The notes below the pieces were generated by a model. That model ran no database searches, was not told the DNA's origin, and worked only from the letters and a program-made list of their open reading frames with translations. Position numbers and translations under genes: made by a program. DNA of 39,119 nucleotides from Desulfosudis sp034189195 (GTDB lineage: Bacteria; Desulfobacterota; Desulfobacteria; Desulfobacterales; Desulfosudaceae): contig JAXHVI010000183.1 of assembly GCA_034189195.1 (NCBI GenBank), positions 1 to 39,119 on the forward strand, in the 5' to 3' direction. Of the stretch, positions 7,027 through 15,293 are shown piece after piece (within the stretch, counting starts at the first letter, position 1; each line of letters begins with the position of its first letter).

Positions 7027-9668
7027 CCGTCGGTCTCCGGTATGGCGTGCGCCTGCTGTTGCAGTTCGTGAAGACAGTTCAATGCCTCCAGGGGCGTCAT
7101 GGTGGTAATGTCGATCTTTTTCAGCCGGTCCACCAGCATCTGCGCCGGCGGGGCAAACAGGGAAAGCTGAACCGGGCCGGCCGGCGCGCGCTTCTGCTTT
7201 TCAGGGGGCCTGGATTCGAAGCTGTACGTGCCCTGCTCGATGTCCAGCAGAATCTTCCTGGCCCGGGCGATCACCGGGCCGGGAATGCCGGCCAGCCTTG
7301 CCACCTGAATGCCGTAACTGCGATTGGTGCTGCCCTCCACCAGTTTTCTTAAAAAAATGATGGTGTCGTTCCACTCCTTGACGGCAATGTGAAAGTTCTT
7401 GGCCCGGGGCCGGGTGTTTTCCAGTTCGGTCAGCTCGTGGTAATGGGTGGCAAACAGGGTTTTCACGCCCCTGCCGTGCAGGTCATGCAGGGCCTCGGCC
7501 ACGGCCCAGGCGATGCTCAGGCCGTCGTAAGTGCTGGTGCCCCGGCCGATCTCGTCGATCACCACCAGGCTTTTCGGCGTGGCGTTGTTGATGATGTTGG
7601 CCGTCTCCTCCATCTCCACCATGAAGGTGCTCTGGCCAGAGGCCAGGTTGTCCAGGGCCCCCACCCGGGTAAAGAGGCGGTCCACCACGCCCATGGCGGC
7701 CCGCCGGGCCGGCACAAAGGAGCCCATCTGGGCCATGACCGAAAACAGCGCCACCTTGCGCAGCACCGTGGACTTGCCCGCCATGTTGGGACCGGTGATG
7801 ATCAGCAGCTGCCGGTCGGTGTCATTCAACGTAATGCTGTTGGGCACGTACCGCTCGCCGGAAAGCATGCGCTCCACCACGGGATGACGGCCCTCTTCAA
7901 TGATGATCTCGCCGCCGGACAGCATCTCGGGCCGGACATAGTCATGGTCATCGGCCACCTGGGCCAGGGCGCACAGCACGTCGATTCCGGCCGCGACCCG
8001 GGCCACGGCAAACAGCATCGGGCCGCACGCGGTCACCCGGCCCGCAATATCGGCAAACAGCTCCTGCTCCAGCCGAATGCGCTGCTCTTCAGCGCCCAGG
8101 GCCTTTTCCTCGAACGCCTTCAGCTCGTCGGTGATGTAGCGCTCACCGTTGACAAGGGTCTGCTTGCGAACGTAGTGGGCCGGCACGGCTCCCACCTGGG
8201 ACCGGGGCACCTCGATATAATAACCGAACACCTTGTTGTACCGCACCTTGAGGGTGGAAATGCCGGTCTTCTCCTTTTCCGTTGCCTCCAGCCGGGCCAG
8301 GCTGCTCTTGCCGTCCCGGCTGATGGTTACCAGTTCGGCCAGCCGGGGATGATAGCCGGGGTTGATGACACCGCCGTCGGCAATGGAAACCGGCGCATCC
8401 TCCCGCACCGCCGCCTTCAGCAGGTCGGCCAGGCCGGCCAGCGTATCAAGGCCTTCGGGCCCCGGTTCCCCGGCAAAGGAAAAAAATGGACTGTCAAAAG
8501 CCGCCAGTTCCGTCACCAGGCCCGGCAGGGCGAAAAGGGTCTGTTTCAAGGCCAGCAGGTCTCGGGGAGTGGCCCGGCCCATGACGGCCCGGCTGGTGAG
8601 CCGCTCGATATCATAAACTTGTTTGAGCAGTTCGCGCACCGCCTTTCGAGTGCCCAGGCCCTCTTTGGCCTCGGCCACCGCGTCCAGCCGCCGGTTGATT
8701 GCATCCACGGACAACAGGGGGTAGAGCATCCAGCGCCGCAGCAGGCGGCTGCCCATGGCGGTGACGCAAGCGTCCAGCACGTCAATGAGGGTGCCCTGCC
8801 TGCCATTGTTGCGAAGGTTGGTCACCAGCTCCAGGTTCCGGCGGGTCACCTCGTCCATCAGCAGGTACTGGTCGATGCTGTAGACCTCCAGCCCGGTCAG
8901 ATGGGAGGCTTTCTGTTTCTGGGTATCGTTTACATAGGAAAGCAGGGCACCGGCGGCAACAATGCCGGGTTTGAGGCCCCGGCACCCGAACCCCTCCAGG
9001 GACCGGGTCTGAAACTGGTCGGTGAGCCGCCGGCAGGCGGTGCGGTAATCGAACTCCCGATCGGCGAGGGTTGTCCGGATGGCCGGGGGAAAGAGGGAAA
9101 CAAAAGGCGAAAGCGCCGCGTCGTCGGCCCCGGATTCCGGGATGACCACTTCCCGGGGCGCGATGCGCAGCAGCTCGTGACGCACGGCCCGCAGATCGGA
9201 GGACTCGCACACCCGAAACGTGCCGGTGGAAATATCCACGCTGGCAAACCCGACAACACCGTCGGCATGGGCCAGGCAGACAACGTAGTTATTGGTTCCC
9301 TTTTCCAGCAGGGCATTGTCGATGATCATGCCCGGAGTGACGATGCGCACCACGTCCCGCCGGACCAGGCCTCTGGCTGCGGCCGGGTCCTCGGTCTGCT
9401 CGCATACCGCCACTTTAAAGCCGTGTTCGATGAGCCGGCCGATATAGCCGTCAGCGGCCTTTACCGGCACACCGCACATGGGAATGGGCTCGGTGTCGTT
9501 CTTGTTGCGGGAGGTCAGGGCGATCTCAAGGACCGGGGCCGCGGTTTGAGCGTCCTCAAAAAACATCTCGTAAAAGTCGCCCATCCGGTAAAAGAGAATG
9601 GCGTCCCGGTGCTGTTCCTTGATGGAGAGGTACTGCTGCATCATGGGAGTGGCGCCTGTGGAGCCCAT
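7023..9668 (-). CDS. mutS: DNA mismatch repair protein MutS
   Basis: This 881-residue MutS binds mismatches and starts methyl-independent repair. The mismatch wedge is in GDFYEMF, with F32 and E34. The C-terminal ATPase has Walker A GPNMAGKST near residue 620, then VVIDEIGRGTSTYDG with Walker B and signature, and a later FATHYHEL. Length is normal (850-880). The start at 9668 gives the usual MxxTPMMQQY opening. AGGCGG lies about 8 bases upstream, and an in-frame ATG at the MMQQY position is an alternative. The stop overlaps the amidase ATG (ATGA), so the two are translationally coupled. A long open frame on the other strand is a codon-bias shadow. Confidence 0.97.
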   Translation of the reverse strand: MGSTGATPMMQQYLSIKEQHRDAILFYRMGDFYEMFFEDAQTAAPVLEIALTSRNKNDTEPIPMCGVPVKAADGYIGRLIEHGFKVAVCEQTEDPAAARGLVRRDVVRIVTPGMIIDNALLEKGTNNYVVCLAHADGVVGFASVDISTGTFRVCESSDLRAVRHELLRIAPREVVIPESGADDAALSPFVSLFPPAIRTTLADREFDYRTACRRLTDQFQTRSLEGFGCRGLKPGIVAAGALLSYVNDTQKQKASHLTGLEVYSIDQYLLMDEVTRRNLELVTNLRNNGRQGTLIDVLDACVTAMGSRLLRRWMLYPLLSVDAINRRLDAVAEAKEGLGTRKAVRELLKQVYDIERLTSRAVMGRATPRDLLALKQTLFALPGLVTELAAFDSPFFSFAGEPGPEGLDTLAGLADLLKAAVREDAPVSIADGGVINPGYHPRLAELVTISRDGKSSLARLEATEKEKTGISTLKVRYNKVFGYYIEVPRSQVGAVPAHYVRKQTLVNGERYITDELKAFEEKALGAEEQRIRLEQELFADIAGRVTACGPMLFAVARVAAGIDVLCALAQVADDHDYVRPEMLSGGEIIIEEGRHPVVERMLSGERYVPNSITLNDTDRQLLIITGPNMAGKSTVLRKVALFSVMAQMGSFVPARRAAMGVVDRLFTRVGALDNLASGQSTFMVEMEETANIINNATPKSLVVIDEIGRGTSTYDGLSIAWAVAEALHDLHGRGVKTLFATHYHELTELENTRPRAKNFHIAVKEWNDTIIFLRKLVEGSTNRSYGIQVARLAGIPGPVIARARKILLDIEQGTYSFESRPPEKQKRAPAGPVQLSLFAPPAQMLVDRLKKIDITTMTPLEALNCLHELQQQAHAIPETDG

Positions 9669-9765
9669 ATTCAGACCGCCTGCATAAAAATTGGCCCGGA
9701 TATTTTATGAGATATCCGGGTTCAGGATACGTTCCATGGTGATTGTCCATATGCCCGTTGACGGG

Positions 9766-10107
9766 TTACGCGGCCCCGTCCGGGTCGGCCGGGCCGGGGT
9801 CCGGTGGTTGCGCTACGGCTTTCTCCTTTTGAAGCGCGCTTTTTTCCATCTGGCAGGCCTCAATCCGAGCGGTCAGATCCTTTATCTCTTTTCTGGCCTT
9901 AAACCGGGCCAGCAGGCCCGAGATGTAAACCAGCAGCGCGCCCAGCAGGAATGCCGCCAGAATCACCACGCCGTTATAAATCTCCGGGGATTCGTAGGTC
10001 AGGACCTTGAACGGCCGCTGATCCGTGACAAAACCCGCGTTCTGCCATCCGATAAAACCGATCACGAAAACAATGACCAGCACCACCACGATTTTTGCTT
10101 TTTTCAT
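9766..10107 (-). CDS. LapA/DUF1049-family small inner-membrane protein
   Basis: This 113-residue protein has two membrane helices (about 5-24 and 45-67), then a charged alpha-helical stretch (about 70-98) and a Pro/Asp-rich tail. This is the layout of LapA-domain proteins, which in E. coli take part in the LapA-LapB control of LPS synthesis. No lapB lies beside it here, so the role is inferred only from family. AAAGGAG sits 8 bases before the ATG. It is probably transcribed towards mutS, with about 100 bases between. Confidence 0.75.
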   Translation of the reverse strand: MKKAKIVVVLVIVFVIGFIGWQNAGFVTDQRPFKVLTYESPEIYNGVVILAAFLLGALLVYISGLLARFKARKEIKDLTARIEACQMEKSALQKEKAVAQPPDPGPADPDGAA

Positions 10108-10218
10108 TTTTCAAGCTCCTTTGCGTGCGATCCGCGAATCCAAAAAGGCGGCATTAATAATCTCCCAAAATAGAGCCTTTTAAGGCCATCATCAACCTCT
10201 TTTTCAAAAGCGCCGTGT

Positions 10219-11382
10219 TCACGTTCCGGCCACATCAAGCACCGGCTGCATGTCCGGCGGGCACTGACGCAGAAAATAGTTGTCCGTCATGCCGGAGATA
10301 AAATCCCGGACGACTTCCGGCGGCGTGCACCGCTCCAGGTAGTCCGGGGCCATGTCCTTTAAAAAATGGGTGAAAATCACCGATGCCCGGTTGTCCGCCT
10401 TCAGATCCCCGAGGTAGCGTTCAAACAGCAGGGCAAACAGGAACTCAATGCGGCCGGAAGCGGACTTGATCTTCCGGTTCATGTAGATACGCTCGTAGTT
10501 GAATTGTTTAAGCTCCCGCAGTGCCGTGGACACCGCTTCACTGAAGGCGATATGGTCCTTGTCCATGCTCTGGGTCACCACGTCGGTCACCAGGCTGTAG
10601 ACGATCTTGCCGTTGGTGTCGCCCAGCACGGCCGCGCTCTCCGCCGGTATCTCCCGCCGCCGGACCAGACCCAGCCGGATGGCGTCTTCGATGTCCCGGC
10701 CGATATAGCTGATGGTGTCGGCAAACCGCACCACGCACCCCTCCATGGTCATGGGGGTCAGTTGCAGGGAGGGATCACGCCGCTTGGCCGCGATCTTTTC
10801 TTCAAAAGTCTGAAAATTTTTCTTCCGGTCGGCCCTCAGGCGGGTGGTATGAATTTCCCCGTCATGGCACAGAATGCCGTCCAGTGTCTGAAGGCAGAGG
10901 TTGCACCCCCTGCCCTTCCGTTCCACCGACTCAAGAAAATGGACGCTCTGCACGTTGTGCAGAAACGGGCCGATGCCCGCCTGTTCGCACAGCTTCGACA
11001 GATAGGTCTCACCTTCATGGCCGAAAGGGGCATGGCCGATATCGTGGCCCAGGGCAATGGCCTCGATCAGGTCTTCGTTTAACCCCAGGGCCCGGCCGAT
11101 GGTGCGGGCCACCCTGGAGACCAGCTGAACGTGCAGCACCCGGTGGGTGATGTGATCGTTTTCAATCAGGTAAAAAACCTGGGTCTTGTCAATGTACCGG
11201 GTATAGGCCAGGGAGTGGAGAATGCGGTCCACGTCCACGGCAAAGGCCAGCCGGTAGTCCCGGTCCAGTTGATCTTCGCCCCTTCGCCGGATGCCGGCCG
11301 CACTGGACTCGGCCCGGGAGGAAAGGGTCTTCTGTTCACGCCGCTCAAGTACCGACTTAATGGTATTCCATGTAGGGGACAC
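10219..11382 (-). CDS. dGTPase-like HD-domain triphosphohydrolase
   Basis: The protein belongs to the dGTP triphosphohydrolase branch of the HD superfamily, which splits dNTPs to deoxynucleosides and tripolyphosphate. The metal motif is H80 (in THR), H113-D114 (GHDIGHAPFGHEGE) and a later Asp in RFADTISYIGRDIEDA. An N-terminal RDYRLAFAVDVDRILHS region is also typical. I chose the GTG at 11382 (387 residues) because CAAAGG lies six bases upstream. A TTG at 11400 would add six residues but lacks a ribosome site. The real substrate may be any dNTP. It is transcribed away from the moxR operon, so both promoters lie in 11383-11587. Confidence 0.88.
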   Translation of the reverse strand: MSPTWNTIKSVLERREQKTLSSRAESSAAGIRRRGEDQLDRDYRLAFAVDVDRILHSLAYTRYIDKTQVFYLIENDHITHRVLHVQLVSRVARTIGRALGLNEDLIEAIALGHDIGHAPFGHEGETYLSKLCEQAGIGPFLHNVQSVHFLESVERKGRGCNLCLQTLDGILCHDGEIHTTRLRADRKKNFQTFEEKIAAKRRDPSLQLTPMTMEGCVVRFADTISYIGRDIEDAIRLGLVRRREIPAESAAVLGDTNGKIVYSLVTDVVTQSMDKDHIAFSEAVSTALRELKQFNYERIYMNRKIKSASGRIEFLFALLFERYLGDLKADNRASVIFTHFLKDMAPDYLERCTPPEVVRDFISGMTDNYFLRQCPPDMQPVLDVAGT

Positions 11383-11507
11383 GACTCGCCTTTGCAACAA
11401 AAGATATACGAATAACTGTATTTTCAGGCATCATAAAGGGAACCGGGAAAAAAGTCAAAACCTCAGACACAGCCTTACCGTAAAACCGGTGTAAACAAAA
11501 CGCCGCC

Positions 11508-11536
11508 TTGACACATTGCCGCTTTGGAACTATTTT
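11508..11536 (+). promoter_or_regulatory. Sigma70-type promoter of the moxR-bat operon
   Basis: TTGACA (11508-11513) matches the -35 consensus exactly. After 17 bases comes TATTTT (11531-11536), a fair -10 box. Transcription would start near 11543, about 45 bases before the moxR ATG. It faces away from the dGTPase-like gene. Confidence 0.6.
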
Positions 11537-11587
11537 CTATGCCGAAAAAACACTCAGGTGCATGTTGGAGCATAAGGAGGCGTCATC

Positions 11588-12565
11588 ATGATGGAAGATC
11601 TGAAACGCCGGGTTGAAGCGGCCCATGCCACCGTCAGCCGTATCAAGCAGGAGATCGCCAAGGTCATTGTGGGGCAGCACGAACTGGTCGACGGTCTGCT
11701 TATCGGACTTTTCACCAAAGGCCACATTCTGATTGAGGGGGTTCCGGGGCTGGCCAAAACCAGTGCCGTCAAAGCCCTTGCCGCGACGGTGGATGCCTCA
11801 TTCAAACGTATTCAGTTCACGCCGGACCTGCTTCCGGCCGATCTGATCGGTACGGAGGTGTATTTACCCAAAACCGGCGACTTTACCATGAAAAAAGGCC
11901 CGGTTTTCAACAACATCATTCTGGCGGACGAAATCAACCGGGCACCCTCCAAAGTGCAGTCCGCCCTGCTGGAGGCCATGCAGGAGCGACAGGTCACCAT
12001 CGGTGACAACACCTTCCGGCTGGACGACCCATTTCTCGTACTTGCCACACAGAACCCCATCGAACAGGAGGGGACTTACCCCCTGCCGGAAGCCCAGGTG
12101 GACCGGTTTATGCTGAAACTGGTGGTGGGTTACTCGAACCGGGAAGAAGAAAAGGAGATCATGCGCCGGGTGGGATTCGAGAAAACCCCTGATGTGAGCC
12201 GGATCATCACACCTGACCAACTGAACGACATCGTCGATCTGGTCAAAGATATCTACATGGAAGAAAAACTGAGAGACTACATCGTTGACCTGGTCTTTGC
12301 CACCCGGAATCCGGATGCGTACAGGGTGGAGGTGTCTCCCTATATCCAGTACGGCGCCTCTCCACGGGCGACGATTTATCTGAGTCTCGCGGCCAGAGCT
12401 TATGCGTTTCTTCAGGGAAGGCCCTATGTCACTCCCCAGGATATCAAATCCATCGGCCCGGAGGTGCTGCGTCACAGGATCATCCCGACCTACGAAGCAG
12501 AGGCCGAAGACATCTCCACCGACCGGATCATCAGTCATGTGTTTGACAGCGTGGAAGTCCCCTGA
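11588..12565 (+). CDS. moxR: MoxR-family AAA+ ATPase
   Basis: This 325-residue AAA+ chaperone-like ATPase has Walker A GVPGLAKTS (51-59), Walker B IILADE (110-115), sensor-1 Asn in ATQNPIEQEGTYPLPEAQVDRF and a C-terminal lid domain. MoxR proteins act with von Willebrand factor A (VWA) proteins to mature or remodel envelope or redox complexes. The start has a strong AAGGAGG seven bases upstream, and a second ATG follows directly. It heads a seven-gene run on the same strand (DUF58, DUF4381, BatA, BatB-BatC, BatD, BatE), the classic order. Length is typical. Confidence 0.95.
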   Translation: MMEDLKRRVEAAHATVSRIKQEIAKVIVGQHELVDGLLIGLFTKGHILIEGVPGLAKTSAVKALAATVDASFKRIQFTPDLLPADLIGTEVYLPKTGDFTMKKGPVFNNIILADEINRAPSKVQSALLEAMQERQVTIGDNTFRLDDPFLVLATQNPIEQEGTYPLPEAQVDRFMLKLVVGYSNREEEKEIMRRVGFEKTPDVSRIITPDQLNDIVDLVKDIYMEEKLRDYIVDLVFATRNPDAYRVEVSPYIQYGASPRATIYLSLAARAYAFLQGRPYVTPQDIKSIGPEVLRHRIIPTYEAEAEDISTDRIISHVFDSVEVP

Positions 12566-12718
12566 CCCGAATACCCCACGCAATTTTCCGGCGCGGCCCG
12601 ATCAACTCGTGAGACATCCGGGCTGGGGCGGTGCATTGCCTGTCACCAGGTTATCCGTTGCTTCGGTTGTAAGCACCTTCAGGGGAAAAGGCCCGATAAA
12701 GAATGAGGCGGAATTGGG

Positions 12719-13615
12719 ATGGAACCCATCGAACTCATAAAAAAAATAAAAAAAATACACATTAAAAGCGGTCGTATGGTCGACACCATGATGGCCGGCA
12801 GCTATCGGTCCGTGTTCAGGGGAACCGGTATCGAATTCGAAGAAGTACGGGAATACACCATCGGCGATGATGTGAAAAGCATCGACTGGAATGTGTCCGC
12901 ACGCATGGGCCGCCCTTATATCAAGCTTTACCGTGAGGAACGGGAACTGGTGCTCATGCTGCTGGTCGATCTGAGCGCGTCCATGGGGTTCGGCACGGCC
13001 GGTTTCCGGAAAAAAGACGCGGCCGTGGAGGCGGCGGCCATCCTGGCGTTCAATGCCATCAAAAACAACGACCGGGTCGGAGCGATCCTGTTTACCGACC
13101 GCGTGGAAAAGTATATCCCCCCGAAAAAAGGTTCGGCCCATATCTGGCGGGTCATAAAAGAACTGTTTTCATACACGCCCGAACACACCGGCACGGACAT
13201 TCAAAGCGCGCTGACCTACCTGGGCAACGTCTGGTCAAGGCGGGCCATTGTGTTCCTGATTTCCGATTTTTTTGCCCATGACAGCGCCAGGGCCATTAAG
13301 ACCGCCTCCCGTAAACACGAAATGATCAGCGTGTTTGTCTCCGACAGCGGGGACTTCACCCTGCCGCCGGCCGGGCTTCTGCGGATAACGGACATGGAAA
13401 CCGGCGCCGGTGTGTGGCTGGACGCATTCGACCGGAACAGCCGTAAAGCCTATGAAAGGGAAAAACAAATACAGAAAGACGGCATTCTTGCCATGCTCCG
13501 GAGATGCGATGTCGATTGCATTCAGCTGTCGGCGAATGAGGTATCGGCAAAGGAAACCCATGTGGCGGACAGATTATTGTCCTATTTCAGGTTGCGTGAA
13601 AAAAGGCTTCGTTAG
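12719..13615 (+). CDS. DUF58 domain protein with VWA-like fold
   Basis: The 298-residue protein carries the DUF58 signature GIEFEEVREYTIGDDVKSID (37-56) and, after it, a VWA-like strand LLVDLSASM with the metal-site pattern D84-x-S-x-S88. It has no signal peptide and is probably cytoplasmic. Members are nearly always next to moxR and are thought to be its partner. Its stop TAG is directly followed by the ATG of the next gene. The 153-base gap from moxR holds no clear feature. A GAGGCGG string lies upstream of the start. Confidence 0.9.
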   Translation: MEPIELIKKIKKIHIKSGRMVDTMMAGSYRSVFRGTGIEFEEVREYTIGDDVKSIDWNVSARMGRPYIKLYREERELVLMLLVDLSASMGFGTAGFRKKDAAVEAAAILAFNAIKNNDRVGAILFTDRVEKYIPPKKGSAHIWRVIKELFSYTPEHTGTDIQSALTYLGNVWSRRAIVFLISDFFAHDSARAIKTASRKHEMISVFVSDSGDFTLPPAGLLRITDMETGAGVWLDAFDRNSRKAYEREKQIQKDGILAMLRRCDVDCIQLSANEVSAKETHVADRLLSYFRLREKRLR

Positions 13616-14293
13616 ATGGTCCCGAAACTCACAGTCACGGCAATGGCGGTTCTCTGTCTGTGGGCAGCTTCCGTCCCTGCTGTTTTCGCCGGCTCGCCGA
13701 CAGGACCGGCAGGGGCCACTTCTTCCTTACCGCCCAGCGGCGTTGTAAGCAGCCCCGCGCCGGACATTCATGATATCCGGCCTCCCCGACAGGTGGGCGT
13801 GAACCCGGTCATCTATTACTGGCTGTGGGGCGGGTTTCTGGCAGGAGCCGTATTAATTGCCCTGTATCTTATTATCCGGCGGCTGCGGCACCGGAAAGAC
13901 AGAATACCGCAGGAGGTCAACGCATCGATATATGAACCCCCGGACCAGGAAGCCCTTCGGTTGCTTGAAGAATTGGAAAAGGACACTGACCTTCTGCCGG
14001 TGGATTACTTTTTCAGGCTTTCAGCCATCTTCCGCCTGTACATCAAGCGCCGGTTCGGTATAGATGCCCCGGAAATGACCACTGAAGAGCTGATGCCCGA
14101 GTTCAGGCGCCTGGAACTGGATCAGGGAAAAAGAGACGGCATTAAATCTTTTCTGCTGTTTTCCGACGGGGTCAAGTTTGCCAAAGCCGCCTGTGACAGA
14201 GACCGGATGACACAGTACCTGAATTTTGTCAGGAAACTGGTAAAAGAGACCTCCGTTCCCCGGCAGCCGGCATCGGAAAACCTGGAGGGGTAA
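13616..14293 (+). CDS. DUF4381-family membrane protein of the Bat operon
   Basis: The 225-residue protein has a signal peptide (about 1-25, ending VFA), a short Pro/Ser-rich periplasmic part, one membrane helix (about 65-87) and a cytoplasmic helical domain with PVDYFFRLSAIFRLYIKRRFG. This matches DUF4381, a family found between the DUF58 and BatA genes. It begins at the base after the DUF58 stop. The exact role is unknown. The context suggests a membrane anchor for the MoxR-VWA assembly. Confidence 0.8.
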   Translation: MVPKLTVTAMAVLCLWAASVPAVFAGSPTGPAGATSSLPPSGVVSSPAPDIHDIRPPRQVGVNPVIYYWLWGGFLAGAVLIALYLIIRRLRHRKDRIPQEVNASIYEPPDQEALRLLEELEKDTDLLPVDYFFRLSAIFRLYIKRRFGIDAPEMTTEELMPEFRRLELDQGKRDGIKSFLLFSDGVKFAKAACDRDRMTQYLNFVRKLVKETSVPRQPASENLEG

Positions 14294-14294
14294 C

Positions 14295-15293
14295 ATGTTT
14301 CGTTTCGCGGATCCATGGGCGTTTGTTCTGCTGGCGGTGATTCCGGTGCTGATACTGACGCGCCGGAAAAAGTCCGCTCCACCGGCCATGGGGATATCGG
14401 AAGCCCGGACCGCCGCCCGAATACGCCCCTCCCTCCGGGTACGCACCCGGCGGCTTCCCGCCTTTTCCGCCTATGCCGTACTTGTTCTGCTCATCTGTGC
14501 GCTGGCCCGTCCCCAATGGGGCACCGAAAAAATAGAAACCATGACCGAGGGCGTTAACATCGTGCTGGCGATTGACGTGTCGGAAAGCATGCGCGCCCTT
14601 GACTTTGAAAAAGAGGGTGCCGTGGTCAACCGCCTGGAGGCGGTCAAGTCGGTGGTGTCCGATTTCATCGCCAGACGCGACGGCGACCGCATCGGCATGG
14701 TGGTGTTCGGTACACAGGCTTTTACCCAGGTTCCCCTGACCCGGGACTATAATACCATCACCTATATTCTGGACCACCTGGAAATCGGGGTGGCCGGAGG
14801 AAATACCGCCATCGGCGACGCCATCGGCATTTCGCTGAAACGGCTGGCGGACATCAAAAGCAAATCAAACGTCATTGTTCTGCTGACGGACGGAGAAAGC
14901 AACACCGGTGCGCTTTCACCGCTGGAGGCGGCCGACATCGCCGCGGATAAACAGGTAAAAATCCACGCCATCGGTATCGGCTCCACCGGAAAGGTCCCGT
15001 TTCCGGTAAACGACCCGCTGTTCGGCCGCCGGTACGTGTATCGGGAGGTCTCCATTGACGAGGACGCCCTGCGAACGATCGCCGACAAAACCGGCGGGCT
15101 CTATTTCAAGGCCGAAGACACCGAGGCGCTGAAACAAATTTATGAAACCATCGACCGGATGGAAAAAACGAGGGTGAAGGCGAAACACTATGCCCATTAC
15201 CGCGACCTGTATGCATACCTGGCGGCATGCGCCGCCATACTGCTGGTCCTGCGAAGCGTGGCGGAAAACACCCGTTATCTGGAGATACCATGA
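14295..15293 (+). CDS. batA: BatA-like VWA-domain membrane protein
   Basis: In this 332-residue protein the N-terminal helices at about 8-22 and 58-72 flank a cytoplasmic loop. A VWA domain follows with the MIDAS motif D94-V-S96-E-S98 and a later LLTDGESNTG, and a last membrane helix lies near 305-325. This is the BatA architecture (Bacteroides aerotolerance). VWA domains bind protein partners through a Mg2+ ion at the MIDAS. It starts one base after the preceding stop, and its TGA overlaps the ATG of the next gene (ATGA at 15290). Confidence 0.9.
   Translation: MFRFADPWAFVLLAVIPVLILTRRKKSAPPAMGISEARTAARIRPSLRVRTRRLPAFSAYAVLVLLICALARPQWGTEKIETMTEGVNIVLAIDVSESMRALDFEKEGAVVNRLEAVKSVVSDFIARRDGDRIGMVVFGTQAFTQVPLTRDYNTITYILDHLEIGVAGGNTAIGDAIGISLKRLADIKSKSNVIVLLTDGESNTGALSPLEAADIAADKQVKIHAIGIGSTGKVPFPVNDPLFGRRYVYREVSIDEDALRTIADKTGGLYFKAEDTEALKQIYETIDRMEKTRVKAKHYAHYRDLYAYLAACAAILLVLRSVAENTRYLEIP

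Noticed and set aside
7389..9710. A 773-codon open frame antisense to mutS
   Set aside because: It is a codon-bias shadow of a high-GC gene. The translation is rich in His, Gly and Gln with no domain, while the opposite strand encodes complete MutS.
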